Positions 42,442 through 51,530 of a DNA stretch of 64,000 bases are shown in pieces. Position numbers and translations under genes: made by a program. The notes under the pieces were generated by a model. That model saw only the letters and a list, made by a program, of their open reading frames with translations. It did no database searches and was not told where the DNA came from. Each line of letters opens with the position of its first letter. The first letter of the stretch is position 1. The stretch comes from Chitinophaga sp. S165 (GTDB lineage: Bacteria; Bacteroidota; Bacteroidia; Chitinophagales; Chitinophagaceae), in assembly GCF_003182155.1 (NCBI RefSeq), contig NZ_QGTG01000002.1:744001-808000 (forward strand), written 5' to 3'.

Positions 42442-43441
42442 AATGGAAGGACGGGGTGGAATCCACTTCGTATACCTTTTTGTACTGGCATATACCATCC
42501 TTGCATTGGTGTGGTGGGGCGTGTTGCTGTTCAACCAGAGCGAGCAGATCACCCGTTTTGAGGTCCAGAACCTGGTACTCCGGACTGACAGTATAGCACA
42601 TCCCATTGAATTTCACCAGGAATTACAACGTATAGAAGCCACCGAAGAGAGACGTTCTGTCATGTTTTTCGGTGAAGGACTTATATTTCTGGCTATTATA
42701 TTGTTGGGCGGTTTCTTTGTTTACCGCTCTATCTGGAAGCAAATGCGCTTATCCCAGCAGCAACAAAACTTTATGATGGCGGTCACGCATGAATTAAAAT
42801 CGCCTATCGCGGCTGCAAAACTTAACCTGGAAACGCTTCGCAAACACAGGCTGGATGAGGAAAAGCGGTTAAAGCTGCTGGACAATACCATCAGGGAAAC
42901 AAACCGGCTGGACCAGCTTTGCAACAACATTCTGCTGGCTTCCCAGATGGAAGGGCAACGTTACCAGCTGTTCCGGGAAGACATAGACTTCTCTTCCCTC
43001 CTGGAAACAGGCATCAGGGAAATGCAGTCACGCATTACGACACATACGATACAGGCACATATTTTGCCTGATGTGTGGGTCAACGGAGATAAGTTCATGT
43101 TGCAGATCTTACTAAGTAACCTGGTTGAAAATGCTGTTAAATATGCACCGAAGCATACGGTGATCAACGTATCACTGGCCGAATGTAATGGCAGCACACT
43201 AAAACTGAAGGTGACCGACGAGGGGCCTGGTATCCCGGCAGATGAACGGGAAAGGATCTTCCTGAAGTTTTATCGTATAGGCAATGAAAATACGCGTAAA
43301 GCAAAAGGGTCGGGACTTGGGCTGTTCCTCAGCAGAAAGATCGTACAGCAGCATGGAGGCACGATTGTCGTGAAAGATAACGTTCCTGCGGGCGCCAGTT
43401 TTGAGATAACCTGGCCCGTATATTCCATTCAAAGTGTGTAA
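42422..43441 (+). CDS. Membrane sensor histidine kinase
   Basis: A 339-residue kinase: two TM helices (about residues 13-35 and 78-98) around a short periplasmic part of about 40 residues. HisKA has MAVTHELKSPIAAAKLNLE (His near residue 122), and the ATPase domain has intact N (SNLVENAVKYAP), G1 (DEGPGIPADE) and G2 (GSGLGLFLSRKIV) boxes. It overlaps gldH by 20 bases. The next gene is its response regulator. Confidence 0.93.
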   Translation: MKKLFRKMEGRGGIHFVYLFVLAYTILALVWWGVLLFNQSEQITRFEVQNLVLRTDSIAHPIEFHQELQRIEATEERRSVMFFGEGLIFLAIILLGGFFVYRSIWKQMRLSQQQQNFMMAVTHELKSPIAAAKLNLETLRKHRLDEEKRLKLLDNTIRETNRLDQLCNNILLASQMEGQRYQLFREDIDFSSLLETGIREMQSRITTHTIQAHILPDVWVNGDKFMLQILLSNLVENAVKYAPKHTVINVSLAECNGSTLKLKVTDEGPGIPADERERIFLKFYRIGNENTRKAKGSGLGLFLSRKIVQQHGGTIVVKDNVPAGASFEITWPVYSIQSV

Positions 43442-43464
43442 ATTAGTGATAGCAATTATTAATT

Positions 43465-44172
43465 ATGAAGGAAGCTACTAAAGCATCCATACTACTGGTA
43501 GAGGACGAAGAAAACCTTCAGGAAGCCTTAAAACTGAACCTGGAGCTGGAGGGATATGAAGTAACGGCTGTAGATAATGGCACCGCAGCTTTAAAGGCGG
43601 TAAAGAACGAATATTTTGACCTGATCATCCTGGATATTATGTTGCCGGAAATGGACGGTATTGCTGTCTGTGAAAACATCCGTATCCAGAATAATGAAGT
43701 GCCTATCCTGTTCCTCAGTGCAAAGAACAGCAGCGCCGACCGCGTGCTGGGCCTGAAGAAAGGCGGGGACGATTATATGACGAAGCCTTTCAACCTGGAG
43801 GAACTGCTGCTACGGGTAGAAAAACTGATCGTCAAAAATAAACGCATACAGGATAAGGACAGTGTATCTACCGTATATCATTTCGGTAATAATGAGATCG
43901 ACTTTGCCGCGCAGGAGTGTATTGGTAAAGACGGAAAACACTATGAGCTGAGCAAGAAGGAAACGATGCTCTTGAAACTGCTCATTGAAAATAAGGGAGA
44001 AGTAGTGACCCGTGAAAAGATCCTGCAGGTGGTTTGGGGTTACAATGTATACCCGACAACACGTACTATTGACAATTTCATTCTGAACTTCCGTAAATAT
44101 TTTGAAGAAGACAGCCGGAATTCCCGGTACTTCCACTCTGTAAGGGGTGTAGGATATAAGTTTACCGAATAG
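43465..44172 (+). CDS. OmpR-family response regulator
   Basis: A 235-residue regulator with receiver (LVEDEENLQ; LIILDIMLPEMDGI, Asp near residue 56; FLSAKN; MTKPFN) and winged-helix output domain (YELSKKETMLLKLLIENKGEVVTREKILQVVWGYNVYP). Co-transcribed with the kinase 23 bases upstream. Confidence 0.95.
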   Translation: MKEATKASILLVEDEENLQEALKLNLELEGYEVTAVDNGTAALKAVKNEYFDLIILDIMLPEMDGIAVCENIRIQNNEVPILFLSAKNSSADRVLGLKKGGDDYMTKPFNLEELLLRVEKLIVKNKRIQDKDSVSTVYHFGNNEIDFAAQECIGKDGKHYELSKKETMLLKLLIENKGEVVTREKILQVVWGYNVYPTTRTIDNFILNFRKYFEEDSRNSRYFHSVRGVGYKFTE

Positions 44173-44370
44173 CCATTGATACCGTTTACCCTTTGTTTTC
44201 CCCCGGTTGTTCTGCAAATGCTGCCTTGTAGTAATTGCCTCTTTCCCGGCAACCAGATTTGACGGATATTTAGCACCAGCCTTGATTACGATAGTAAATA
44301 TCGTGTTATCAGGATTGTACGACTTTGTGAGGTACTTATAATTTGTATCCTTTCGTAAACCTTTAAAATT

Positions 44371-45168
44371 TTGGTTTTTTGCTCTAACATACTCATCGCA
44401 GTAGGTTGGCCGTACTGGGTGTTTTTTCTGTTGAGTTTGACCACGATCTGCTGCGTGTTTTATATACGTGAGAAGCATATTAGACAGGCTTCAACAAAAG
44501 AGATAAGCAGGCTTCAGCAACTGGTACACCTGGAAATGCATGCATTTCAGGCGCAGATGGACCCTCATTTTATCTTTAATAGCCTGAACGCTATACACCA
44601 CTACATTCTCACTACCAGTACGGATCTTGCCTCCCTCTACCTGACGCGCTTCGCACGCCTGATGCGTCTTATTATCCGCAATTGCAATAAGGAGTGGGTT
44701 AACCTGGAAGAAGACATTGAAGCGCTGGAATTATATCTGCAACTGGAACAACTTCGTTTCGGACCGCAGTTTGATTATGAACTGGACATTGCGCCCGATG
44801 TATTTCAACAGGTGACATTTATACCTCCACTGATCGTTCAGCCCTACATCCAGGAGGCTATCTGGCGCCGAATACTATTACGGCCGGCAAAGACCGGCGG
44901 CTGTCTGCGCATCCGGATCAGCCGTGAAAATGAAATGGTCTCTGTCAGGATCGAAGATAATGGCATCCGCCAGATACTGTCTGCAGAAGACTCTCTCCTC
45001 TCACAAGGTATTACCATAGCCGCAGCCAGGCTACAGGCCATAAATGAACGATATAATATGCGTGCGGGTATCTCCGAACAGGAACTTTATAATGAAATGC
45101 AACAACCTAGAGGTCATCTTGTTATTATCAATATGCAGCAGATAGCTACCAGAGAAGTGGTAATGTAA
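44371..45168 (+). CDS. LytS-like histidine kinase with degenerate ATPase boxes
   Basis: A 265-residue protein of the LytS/HisKA_7 type: one TM helix (residues about 10-31), then AQMDPHFIFNSLNAIHHYI with the phospho-acceptor His66. The ATPase domain is altered: the N-box VENAIxHG is IQEAIWRRI (Asn replaced at residue 162), G1 keeps DNG (196-198) but lacks the next Gly pair, and G2 is GITIAAARL instead of GIGLxNxxxRL. ATP binding is doubtful. An in-frame stop at 44356 leaves only TTG (or ATT) as start. The LytTR regulator at 45301 is its likely partner. Confidence 0.8.
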   Translation: MVFCSNILIAVGWPYWVFFLLSLTTICCVFYIREKHIRQASTKEISRLQQLVHLEMHAFQAQMDPHFIFNSLNAIHHYILTTSTDLASLYLTRFARLMRLIIRNCNKEWVNLEEDIEALELYLQLEQLRFGPQFDYELDIAPDVFQQVTFIPPLIVQPYIQEAIWRRILLRPAKTGGCLRIRISRENEMVSVRIEDNGIRQILSAEDSLLSQGITIAAARLQAINERYNMRAGISEQELYNEMQQPRGHLVIINMQQIATREVVM

Positions 45169-45300
45169 GACATAAAAACCGCATCTGCCTAAAATAAACT
45201 TTCACATCTTTACATTAAATATTGTATATTATATTGACTCTCACCTATGCTTTCTTATGCTGACCGAGGGAGAGTCTTTGGGGACAAGAACTAAAAGAAC

Positions 45301-46053
45301 ATGCGCACCATTATCGTGGATGATGAAAAACTCAGCCGAAGTGTTTTGAAACTTCTGCTTGAGAAACATTGCCCTGCAGTTAACATAGTGGCTATTTGCG
45401 CTGATGGGATCTCTGCATTGGAGGCAATAGAGAAATATCAACCTGATCTTCTTTTCCTGGATGTGGAAATGCCGGGATTGAATGGATTTGAAGTGCTGCG
45501 TGCCTGCAAGGACGCTTCGTTTTCCATTATTGTAACTACTTCTTACGACCATTATGCGCTGGACGCCATTCGCCATAATGCGCTGGATTACCTGTTGAAG
45601 CCGATCATTCGCGAAGACCTGGTGGAAGCCGTTGAAAAGGCCATGCAGCGAAAACGGCAAAAAGAACAATCGGGCGAAAAGACCGATTCCCTTATGGAAT
45701 TCCTGCACCAGCACCTGTATCCGGGAGAAAGACTGGCGTTGCCTAGTCCGGAAGGACTGAGAATGCTATTGGTCAAGGATATCCTGTATTGTGTGGCAGA
45801 TGGGGAAAGTACGATTATTCATCTGGTAAATACAACTGTGAAACCATCAGTATGCCGTTCTCTGAAAGAGGTGGAAGGCTTGCTTAAGAATAAAGGGTTC
45901 TTCAGGGTACATCACAGTTACCTGGTCAACCTAAACTATATGGACAGATATATAAAAGGGGATGGTGGGGATATTATTATGAGCGACGGAAGTTGTATAC
46001 CTGTATCCCGTCAGCGTAAGCAGGAGTTTATGGAACGGATAGAAAAGCTTTAA
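45301..46053 (+). CDS. LytTR-family response regulator
   Basis: A 250-residue regulator: receiver domain (IIVDDEKLSR; LLFLDVEMPGLNGFEV, Asp near residue 52; LKPI Lys near 102) and a C-terminal LytTR DNA-binding domain (residues about 150-250; VKDILYCVADGESTIIHL, FFRVHHSYLVNLNYM). Likely pairs with the upstream LytS-like protein. A strong hairpin follows. Confidence 0.93.
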   Translation: MRTIIVDDEKLSRSVLKLLLEKHCPAVNIVAICADGISALEAIEKYQPDLLFLDVEMPGLNGFEVLRACKDASFSIIVTTSYDHYALDAIRHNALDYLLKPIIREDLVEAVEKAMQRKRQKEQSGEKTDSLMEFLHQHLYPGERLALPSPEGLRMLLVKDILYCVADGESTIIHLVNTTVKPSVCRSLKEVEGLLKNKGFFRVHHSYLVNLNYMDRYIKGDGGDIIMSDGSCIPVSRQRKQEFMERIEKL

Positions 46054-46104
46054 GCCGCAAACTACAGGCTTCAGGAATTGCCCGTAGCCTGTAGTTTGCA
46101 GCTT
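46052..46104. terminator. Hairpin between convergent genes
   Basis: A 19-bp stem with one mismatch (46052-46070 with 46086-46104; core GCAAACTACAGGCT) and a 15-base loop. It fills the whole gap between the LytTR gene stop and the batE stop. Confidence 0.7.
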
Positions 46105-46106
46105 GT

Positions 46107-46868
46107 CTACAACCTCCTGATCTCTCCACAAGCCAGCCAGCCGGTCTTGCCATCCGGCAGCGATATTTTACAGTATTCCTGTGTAGCGTCAGTCACCTGC
46201 ACTTTTACACCTTCATGCAGCTCGAACATATCTTTACTCTCCTGGTCAGGAGCTGATTTTACCTTTACTACACTGCCCATGATAATGCCTTCGCTGTGCG
46301 TATTGGCAAGCACGTAAGTGCTGATGCCCATGGTCAGGTAGAGAATGAAAAGCAATGAAGCCACGGCTGTGCCCCACCGCAATAATACCGGTTTGAATGA
46401 AGGCACGATGAGCATGGCAATGAAGCCAGCTATCAGCAGCCAGAAGAAAATAATAGCGCCCGTAGCCCATCCGTTAGGGCTATGGAAATGTGTTAACTGT
46501 AACCACCACTGTTGAAAGAAAAGCAGCGGCAGATCGTTTACATAGCCCTCTACCCTTTGATTTGCAACGGCGAGATTGTGCGTAGCTGATTTATTAAAAG
46601 GGTCCTCCCCGAGGGCCTTCTCATAATTATAGATCGCGAGGCCGGTTTTATTAGCCCTATACCAGGCATTTCCCGCATTAACGAGCAATTGCGGCTGACT
46701 ATAACCCTGGTCGATCAATTGCTGATAAATACCGGCAGCTTCACTGTATTGTTTCTGTTTGTAAAGCTGATTGGCCTTTTCGAACTGTTGCTGCTGATCA
46801 GGAGCTGCGCTTAAAACGTTGCATACCAGCAGTAAAAGGGCACAGATAGCTGTTAATGTTTTTTTCAT
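46107..46868 (-). CDS. batE: BatE-like TPR/SH3 protein
   Basis: A 253-residue protein: signal peptide (ends near VLSAAP), two to three TPR repeats (residues about 28-110; QLYKQKQYSEAAGIYQQLI, then NAGNAWYRANKTGLAIYNYEKAL), two membrane helices (about 135-185), and a C-terminal bacterial SH3 domain (GVKVQVTDATQEYCKISLPDGKTGWL). It follows batD by 19 bases. The Bat (aerotolerance) proteins are envelope proteins of uncertain role; batA-C are not in the window. Confidence 0.85.
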   Translation of the reverse strand: MKKTLTAICALLLLVCNVLSAAPDQQQQFEKANQLYKQKQYSEAAGIYQQLIDQGYSQPQLLVNAGNAWYRANKTGLAIYNYEKALGEDPFNKSATHNLAVANQRVEGYVNDLPLLFFQQWWLQLTHFHSPNGWATGAIIFFWLLIAGFIAMLIVPSFKPVLLRWGTAVASLLFILYLTMGISTYVLANTHSEGIIMGSVVKVKSAPDQESKDMFELHEGVKVQVTDATQEYCKISLPDGKTGWLACGEIRRL

Positions 46869-46887
46869 CCGTTATAATTAGCTGGGT

Positions 46888-48873
46888 TTACACGACACTT
46901 TTAGCACGTAACAATTCATCTTCAAGGTGGCTGATCACGGCTACGGCCTGCTGATAGGTGCCCTGCATTTTATCATTGTTATGCATCGGCGTATACAGTG
47001 CCATTTCGCAATCATCAAGCAGATCAAAGAGTTGGGTGCTATATTGAACGCTTACCTGTTGCTGTGCCAGTTTATCCTGTATGAGTTGTTTACTGAGATC
47101 GGCAAACGGAATATGCAGTTTATTACTGAGATATCCCCATACTGCACGGGAAGTTTCCTCGTAGAATGCTTTGTCTTTTCCTTCCTTCAGATAACGTGCC
47201 GCCAGTTCCAGGCGTTTCAATGCTACCTTATTGGCAAAACGATGTTTGAGGAATGCCGCGTTATTCTGCTGATAGTTCCTTTTGCGACGGTATATCAGGG
47301 CCGCTACCAGTAAAAGGACGGGAAGCAGCAGGAGCACATAGAATAAAGGGCTTACCAGCAGGAACCTGCCTTGTTTTACCCAGTTCAGTACCCCGTTATA
47401 ATTGGATGTAATGGTATTCCTGTTTACGCTGAAATCTTCCTTATCCCGTTTGGTCTGTTTGCCGGGAGTGACATGAACAGTGAACGGTTGTGAACGGATC
47501 GATTTGTAGCTATTGGAAGCCACATCGAAGTAAGAGAATTCTACCGCAGGAATTGTCTGATCGCCAGCTTCAAGCGGCATCAGTGCATATTCAAACTGAC
47601 GTGAGCCGGACAGCGGGTTACTGTTCTTCTCGATATTGTCAGTCACTTTAGGATCGTATTTTTCAAAACCGGCAGGGATATCCACTTTCGGGCCATTCAA
47701 CAGATTCACATTTCCCTGGCCGGACACCACTACCTTCAGTGTGAGCGCGTCATCCGTACTAAGTGTTTGTTTGTCGATGGATGCAGTCATGTTGAACTTA
47801 CCGACTGCCCCTGTGAAACTTACCGGGCGATTATCCACCGGAAGCGGCTTAACGGTTACCCTTAACGGAGCTGTCTGGACTTTGTAAGGAACATCTTCGT
47901 AGGTCACTTCCGGACGATTGAAAAAGTCGTCAAAGAAAGGATCATCGAAGGGATCTTTAAAGCCAGGATCATTGAAGACGTCCGCGAAAGGATCGCGTGC
48001 CTTTCTGTTATTGTTGTTCTTCACCAGTTTGACCAGCTTCACATGGTTATCCACTTCTACAGGGTCAAGTTCCAGGGTGCCTGATTGTAATGGGAACAGC
48101 AGGGTCTTACGAATGGTGAACACCTTAAAATGCATGCCATTCACCGTTTCTTCAGTCGCCTGCGGTGGGTTTGGCAATTCAATGTCTTTTGCAGAAAACC
48201 CTTTGAATGCCGGCACCTTCGTCACACTGGAGTTAGTCGGAAGGCGGGTATACAGTTTATAAGTAGCTGTCAATTGTTCGCCCTCATAAAGAGAGGTCTT
48301 ATCCACATCTACTTTAACAAAGATATTCTTACGCAGTTTGGCGTTGACATCTTCTCCGTTCCTGAGTACTCCTTCCATTTCATCCTGCTGCTGTTGCTGG
48401 CGCTGCGACCTGGAAGGAGGAAAACCGCTTTGCGGCGAGGCCTGTTGAGGGGATTGCTGATAACCGCTGCGGTTAGCCTTTACAACCTCTATGGTTACAG
48501 GATTGGAACGTACTACGTTACCATTTGAACGGGCACTGGCGCCGGGAATGGTAAAGTTACCCACTCTCTTTGGCTGAATTACATAGATCACAGCTATGTA
48601 TTCAGAGCGTCTGCCATTCATGATAGACTGGCCTTGCATCTGGGAGGGCCCTTGCAGCACCTCAAAATCATTGAGGGTCGGGGGCGTAAAGCTCGTTACA
48701 TTGGGAGCATTTTCCAGCATGAACTGTATCTGGAACGGTTCGTCCAGCGCTACCTTGTTATTACTAACCGAGGTAGTGAACCTGAATTCCTGTGCCTGCA
48801 GGCATGAGAATGCGCCCAGGCAGAAGAACAGGGATAATACAAACTTCCTTATACTAACAGTAGTGACATTCAT
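46888..48873 (-). CDS. batD: BatD-like oxygen-tolerance protein
   Basis: A 661-residue protein: signal peptide (VLSLFFCLGAFSCLQAQ), a BatD beta-rich ectodomain (FRFTTSVSNNKVALDEPFQIQF, then SLYEGEQLTATYKLYTRLP), an Asp/Phe/Pro-rich linker near residue 310, and a TM helix near residue 525 (FLLVSPLFYVLLLLPVLLLVA). A cytoplasmic helical tail completes it. It is first in the batD-batE pair. TTG 48885 lies in a TAAATTTG promoter box; ATG 48873 is chosen. Confidence 0.9.
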   Translation of the reverse strand: MNVTTVSIRKFVLSLFFCLGAFSCLQAQEFRFTTSVSNNKVALDEPFQIQFMLENAPNVTSFTPPTLNDFEVLQGPSQMQGQSIMNGRRSEYIAVIYVIQPKRVGNFTIPGASARSNGNVVRSNPVTIEVVKANRSGYQQSPQQASPQSGFPPSRSQRQQQQQDEMEGVLRNGEDVNAKLRKNIFVKVDVDKTSLYEGEQLTATYKLYTRLPTNSSVTKVPAFKGFSAKDIELPNPPQATEETVNGMHFKVFTIRKTLLFPLQSGTLELDPVEVDNHVKLVKLVKNNNNRKARDPFADVFNDPGFKDPFDDPFFDDFFNRPEVTYEDVPYKVQTAPLRVTVKPLPVDNRPVSFTGAVGKFNMTASIDKQTLSTDDALTLKVVVSGQGNVNLLNGPKVDIPAGFEKYDPKVTDNIEKNSNPLSGSRQFEYALMPLEAGDQTIPAVEFSYFDVASNSYKSIRSQPFTVHVTPGKQTKRDKEDFSVNRNTITSNYNGVLNWVKQGRFLLVSPLFYVLLLLPVLLLVAALIYRRKRNYQQNNAAFLKHRFANKVALKRLELAARYLKEGKDKAFYEETSRAVWGYLSNKLHIPFADLSKQLIQDKLAQQQVSVQYSTQLFDLLDDCEMALYTPMHNNDKMQGTYQQAVAVISHLEDELLRAKSVV

Positions 48874-48882
48874 AATGCAAAA

Positions 48883-48890
48883 CAAATTTA
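48883..48890 (-). promoter_or_regulatory. -7 promoter box TAAATTTG of batD
   Basis: Exact TAnnTTTG match on the minus strand, nine bases before the batD ATG. Confidence 0.6.
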
Positions 48891-48983
48891 GCCAAAGCCA
48901 GCCCTGTTGGTGCTGAATACCCAGTTAAAAGTTAGTTAAAAAAATAATCAATATAATGTTGGAAGTGCTTGCTGGTAAAGGGT

Positions 48984-49688
48984 TTATGCTATGTCGCCCA
49001 GCATTGGCCGCATGATAACTTCCTCCACAACGGCCTGTTTTGAAAGGGTATATGCCCCCCATATCAGGTCTGCCACGTCTTCAGGGTTCATCATTCTGTC
49101 GGGAGGGGCCTCAAAGCCATCCCAGGAAGCCGTCCATGTCGGCCCGGGACTAAGGGAGGTCACTTTTACATTATGAGGCTTCAATTCCTCCCGCAGGTTC
49201 CGGGAAAAACCGAGCAAAGCAAACTTTGTGATGCTATAGGCGCCCCCGTTCGGATATGAGGTATAACTGGCAGTAGAGCACATATTAAAAATATGACCTT
49301 TCCGGTTTGCCTTCATATCAGGCAGTAACTGCCGGGTAAGGTGATATGCACTGTAAACGTTAATTGACATGAGGTTTTCCAGTAATCCGTCTTCCTGGTC
49401 GGTCATGCCCCCGGGGATGAATAAACCAGCGTTGTTTACAAGTATGTCTATGGCGCCGAAGGCAGCCTTTACCTGTTCTGCAAATGCCAGTACTGCTGTT
49501 TTCTGGCCCATATCTGTAGGGATGGCAAGTACTTTAACGGAGGGGTTGATGGCCTGGATATCTGCCGCCGTCTTCTCCAGGTGAGCTGCGTTGCGGGCGC
49601 AGATGGCTACGTTAAATCCTTCTCTGGCCAGCTTCTCCGCGATGGCTTTTCCTATTCCTTTACTGGCTCCGGTAATTACTGCGTTCAT
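48984..49688 (-). CDS. Short-chain dehydrogenase/reductase
   Basis: A 234-residue classical SDR: cofactor motif TGASKGIGKAIAEKL at the N-terminus, LVNNAGLFIPGG, catalytic Ser in CSTASYTSYPN and YSITK (YxxxK). LSPGPTWT follows. Resembles 3-oxoacyl-ACP-reductase-like enzymes of general metabolism; substrate unknown. The frame opens at 49841 but ATG 49688 is where homology starts, and the longer version would overlap the divergent HAD gene. Confidence 0.92.
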   Translation of the reverse strand: MNAVITGASKGIGKAIAEKLAREGFNVAICARNAAHLEKTAADIQAINPSVKVLAIPTDMGQKTAVLAFAEQVKAAFGAIDILVNNAGLFIPGGMTDQEDGLLENLMSINVYSAYHLTRQLLPDMKANRKGHIFNMCSTASYTSYPNGGAYSITKFALLGFSRNLREELKPHNVKVTSLSPGPTWTASWDGFEAPPDRMMNPEDVADLIWGAYTLSKQAVVEEVIMRPMLGDIA

Positions 49689-49749
49689 ATTACTACTTAG
49701 ATTAAAGAACATGGAAAATAGTAAAAAATGTGCTTCCCAGCCTAATGAG

Positions 49750-49757
49750 TATCTTTG
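49750..49757 (+). promoter_or_regulatory. -7 promoter box TATCTTTG
   Basis: Exact TAnnTTTG match, 25 bases before the HAD phosphatase ATG at 49783. Confidence 0.55.
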
Positions 49758-49782
49758 CAGTTGATTAAGGATTGTTGGCAAA

Positions 49783-50481
49783 ATGAAATACAAGCATATA
49801 TTTTTCGATCTGGACCACACATTATGGGATTTTGAAACCAATGCCAGCCTGGTCCTGGAGCAGCTGTATCACGCACATAACCTGGAAAGCCGTGGAGTAC
49901 CCACTTTTAAGGAATTTCACAATACGTACATGGTGTATAACGAGAAGCTGTGGGACCGTTTCCGTAAAGGATTTATCACCCGGAATGATCTTCGCACCAA
50001 ACGTTTCCGCCTGACGCTGCTTGATTTTAAGATCGGTGATGAGAAGTTGTGTGAAGCACTGGGCACTCAGTTCCTGGAAGAATTGCCTACGCAAACAGCC
50101 TTGTTCCCACATGCCAAAGAAGTGCTGGAGTACCTGGCGGCGAAGAATTATCCGCTGCATATGATCACTAATGGATTTGAAGAGGTACAGTTACGTAAGA
50201 TGAGAAGTTCCGGCATCGATCACTTTTTCACACATGTGATCACTTCAGAGTCTGCCGGTAGCCTGAAACCCTACAAGGAGATCTTTGATTATGCCGTCCT
50301 TAAAGCCAACGCTACGGCAGATAGCAGTATCATGATCGGAGATGCTTTGGATATTGACATTCTCGGCGCCTTTAATGCGGGAATAGACCAGGTGTATTTC
50401 AATCCTTTGGTACCAGCAAACGGGGATTTAAAGCCTACCTTTGTTATCAATAGTCTGCATGAATTGAAACAGATCCTGTAG
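49783..50481 (+). CDS. HAD-superfamily nucleotidase, YjjG type
   Basis: A 232-residue HAD hydrolase. Motif I FFDLDHTLWDFETN (nucleophile Asp10, acid Asp12), helical cap, motif II HMITNGFEE, motif III lysine in SLKPYKEIF and motif IV GDALDIDILGA are all present. The DHTLWDF variant is typical of YjjG-like (TIGR02254) pyrimidine nucleotidases that clean up non-canonical nucleotides. Ends at a long hairpin shared with the convergent gene. Confidence 0.92.
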   Translation: MKYKHIFFDLDHTLWDFETNASLVLEQLYHAHNLESRGVPTFKEFHNTYMVYNEKLWDRFRKGFITRNDLRTKRFRLTLLDFKIGDEKLCEALGTQFLEELPTQTALFPHAKEVLEYLAAKNYPLHMITNGFEEVQLRKMRSSGIDHFFTHVITSESAGSLKPYKEIFDYAVLKANATADSSIMIGDALDIDILGAFNAGIDQVYFNPLVPANGDLKPTFVINSLHELKQIL

Positions 50482-50502
50482 TACAGGACCTGTGTAAAAA
50501 TA

Positions 50503-50547
50503 AGAAAGTCCATTTTTCATCAGTGATTGATGAGAAATGGACTTTCT
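50503..50547. terminator. Long bidirectional hairpin terminator
   Basis: A 20-bp stem with one G-U-compatible mismatch (50503-50522 with 50528-50547; AGAAAGTCCATTT core) and a 5-base loop. It lies between the HAD gene and the convergent small secreted protein gene. Confidence 0.75.
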
Positions 50548-50563
50548 GCTATTTTGTACTGAT

Positions 50564-50815
50564 CTATTTTCCTGATGGTTTAGTTGCAGGAGCTGGCTGG
50601 GCAGGTTTAGCCGGTTTAGCTGCTGCTGTGCGCAGTGCAGCTGTTTTGCTGGGTTGTTTGCAGCAGGCATTACCTTTCGCAGCCTGGTCTTTTTTACAGC
50701 ATGCAGCAGTGGTAGCCGACTTCTTGCAACAGGAAGCTTCTTTTGTCTTTTCCTGGGCAAAGGTTGCTCCGGCAAAAAATAATATAGCGGATGTTGCGAT
50801 GATCAGTTTTTTCAT
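50564..50815 (-). CDS. Small secreted protein with repeated Cys-Cys-Lys motifs
   Basis: An 83-residue protein: signal peptide (MKKLIIATSAILFFAGATFAQ), then three CCK motifs (SCCKKS, ACCKKD, ACCKQP) about 11 residues apart, then an Ala/Pro/Lys-rich tail. I do not recognise a family. Paired cysteines with lysines suggest metal or redox function in the envelope, but this is inference. It is 37 bases downstream of psd on the same strand. Confidence 0.65.
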   Translation of the reverse strand: MKKLIIATSAILFFAGATFAQEKTKEASCCKKSATTAACCKKDQAAKGNACCKQPSKTAALRTAAAKPAKPAQPAPATKPSGK

Positions 50816-50851
50816 GAAAGCTGTTTTATGCTGTTAAATATAACCAATTAG

Positions 50852-51505
50852 TTAGATAGTAGCGATCACTGTTTGACCTCCTCTCACTACCTGTTCCAGT
50901 TGAACGTTCACCTGAGTGCCTACAGGGAGGTAGATATCTACTCTGGAACCGAATTTAATAAAACCCAGTTCCTCATTCTGTACTACCTGCATACCAGGTT
51001 TCAGATAGTTCACGATACGACGTGCCAGTGCACCGGCGATCTGCCTTACGAGGATGTCTGTTTTTCCGTTACCGATCACTACTGTATGGCGCTCGTTTTC
51101 TGTAGAAGATTTCGGATGCCATGCAACGAGGTACTTACCAGCATGATATTGGGACAATTTTACCTGTCCGCTGATAGGGTTCCTGTTCACGTGTACGTTG
51201 GCAGGGCTCATAAAGATCGACACCTGGAGGCGTTTGTCTTTAAAATACTCAGGTTCATAGGTTTCTTCGATCACTACTACTTTACCGTCGCAAGGGGCAA
51301 TTACCAGGGATTCGTCCAATTTCATTTCCCTGGCAGGGATACGGAAGAAGGAAATGATAAACAGGAACAAAACCACGGAAAAGGTTGCCACAGACTTCCA
51401 GAGAAGCGGCATATGTCCAAAAAAGTAGATTAAGGCGCCGTTCAGCAGGGCCAGAACAGCAAAAGTCAGTAAAATGGTAGCTAATCCTTCTCTGTGGATC
51501 TTCAT
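50852..51505 (-). CDS. psd: Phosphatidylserine decarboxylase family protein
   Basis: A 217-residue short-form PSD proenzyme that makes phosphatidylethanolamine. Two N-terminal helices (residues about 10-50) anchor it; DGKVVVIEE, SPANVHVNRNPISG and ENERHTVVIGNG are core segments. The self-cleavage Gly-Ser is in IKFGSRVD near residue 188, which yields the pyruvoyl group. It lies 25 bases after cdsA, grouping CDP-DAG and PE synthesis. Confidence 0.93.
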   Translation of the reverse strand: MKIHREGLATILLTFAVLALLNGALIYFFGHMPLLWKSVATFSVVLFLFIISFFRIPAREMKLDESLVIAPCDGKVVVIEETYEPEYFKDKRLQVSIFMSPANVHVNRNPISGQVKLSQYHAGKYLVAWHPKSSTENERHTVVIGNGKTDILVRQIAGALARRIVNYLKPGMQVVQNEELGFIKFGSRVDIYLPVGTQVNVQLEQVVRGGQTVIATI

Positions 51506-51530
51506 TGTTGTTGTGTTATTTGGTGCGAAG

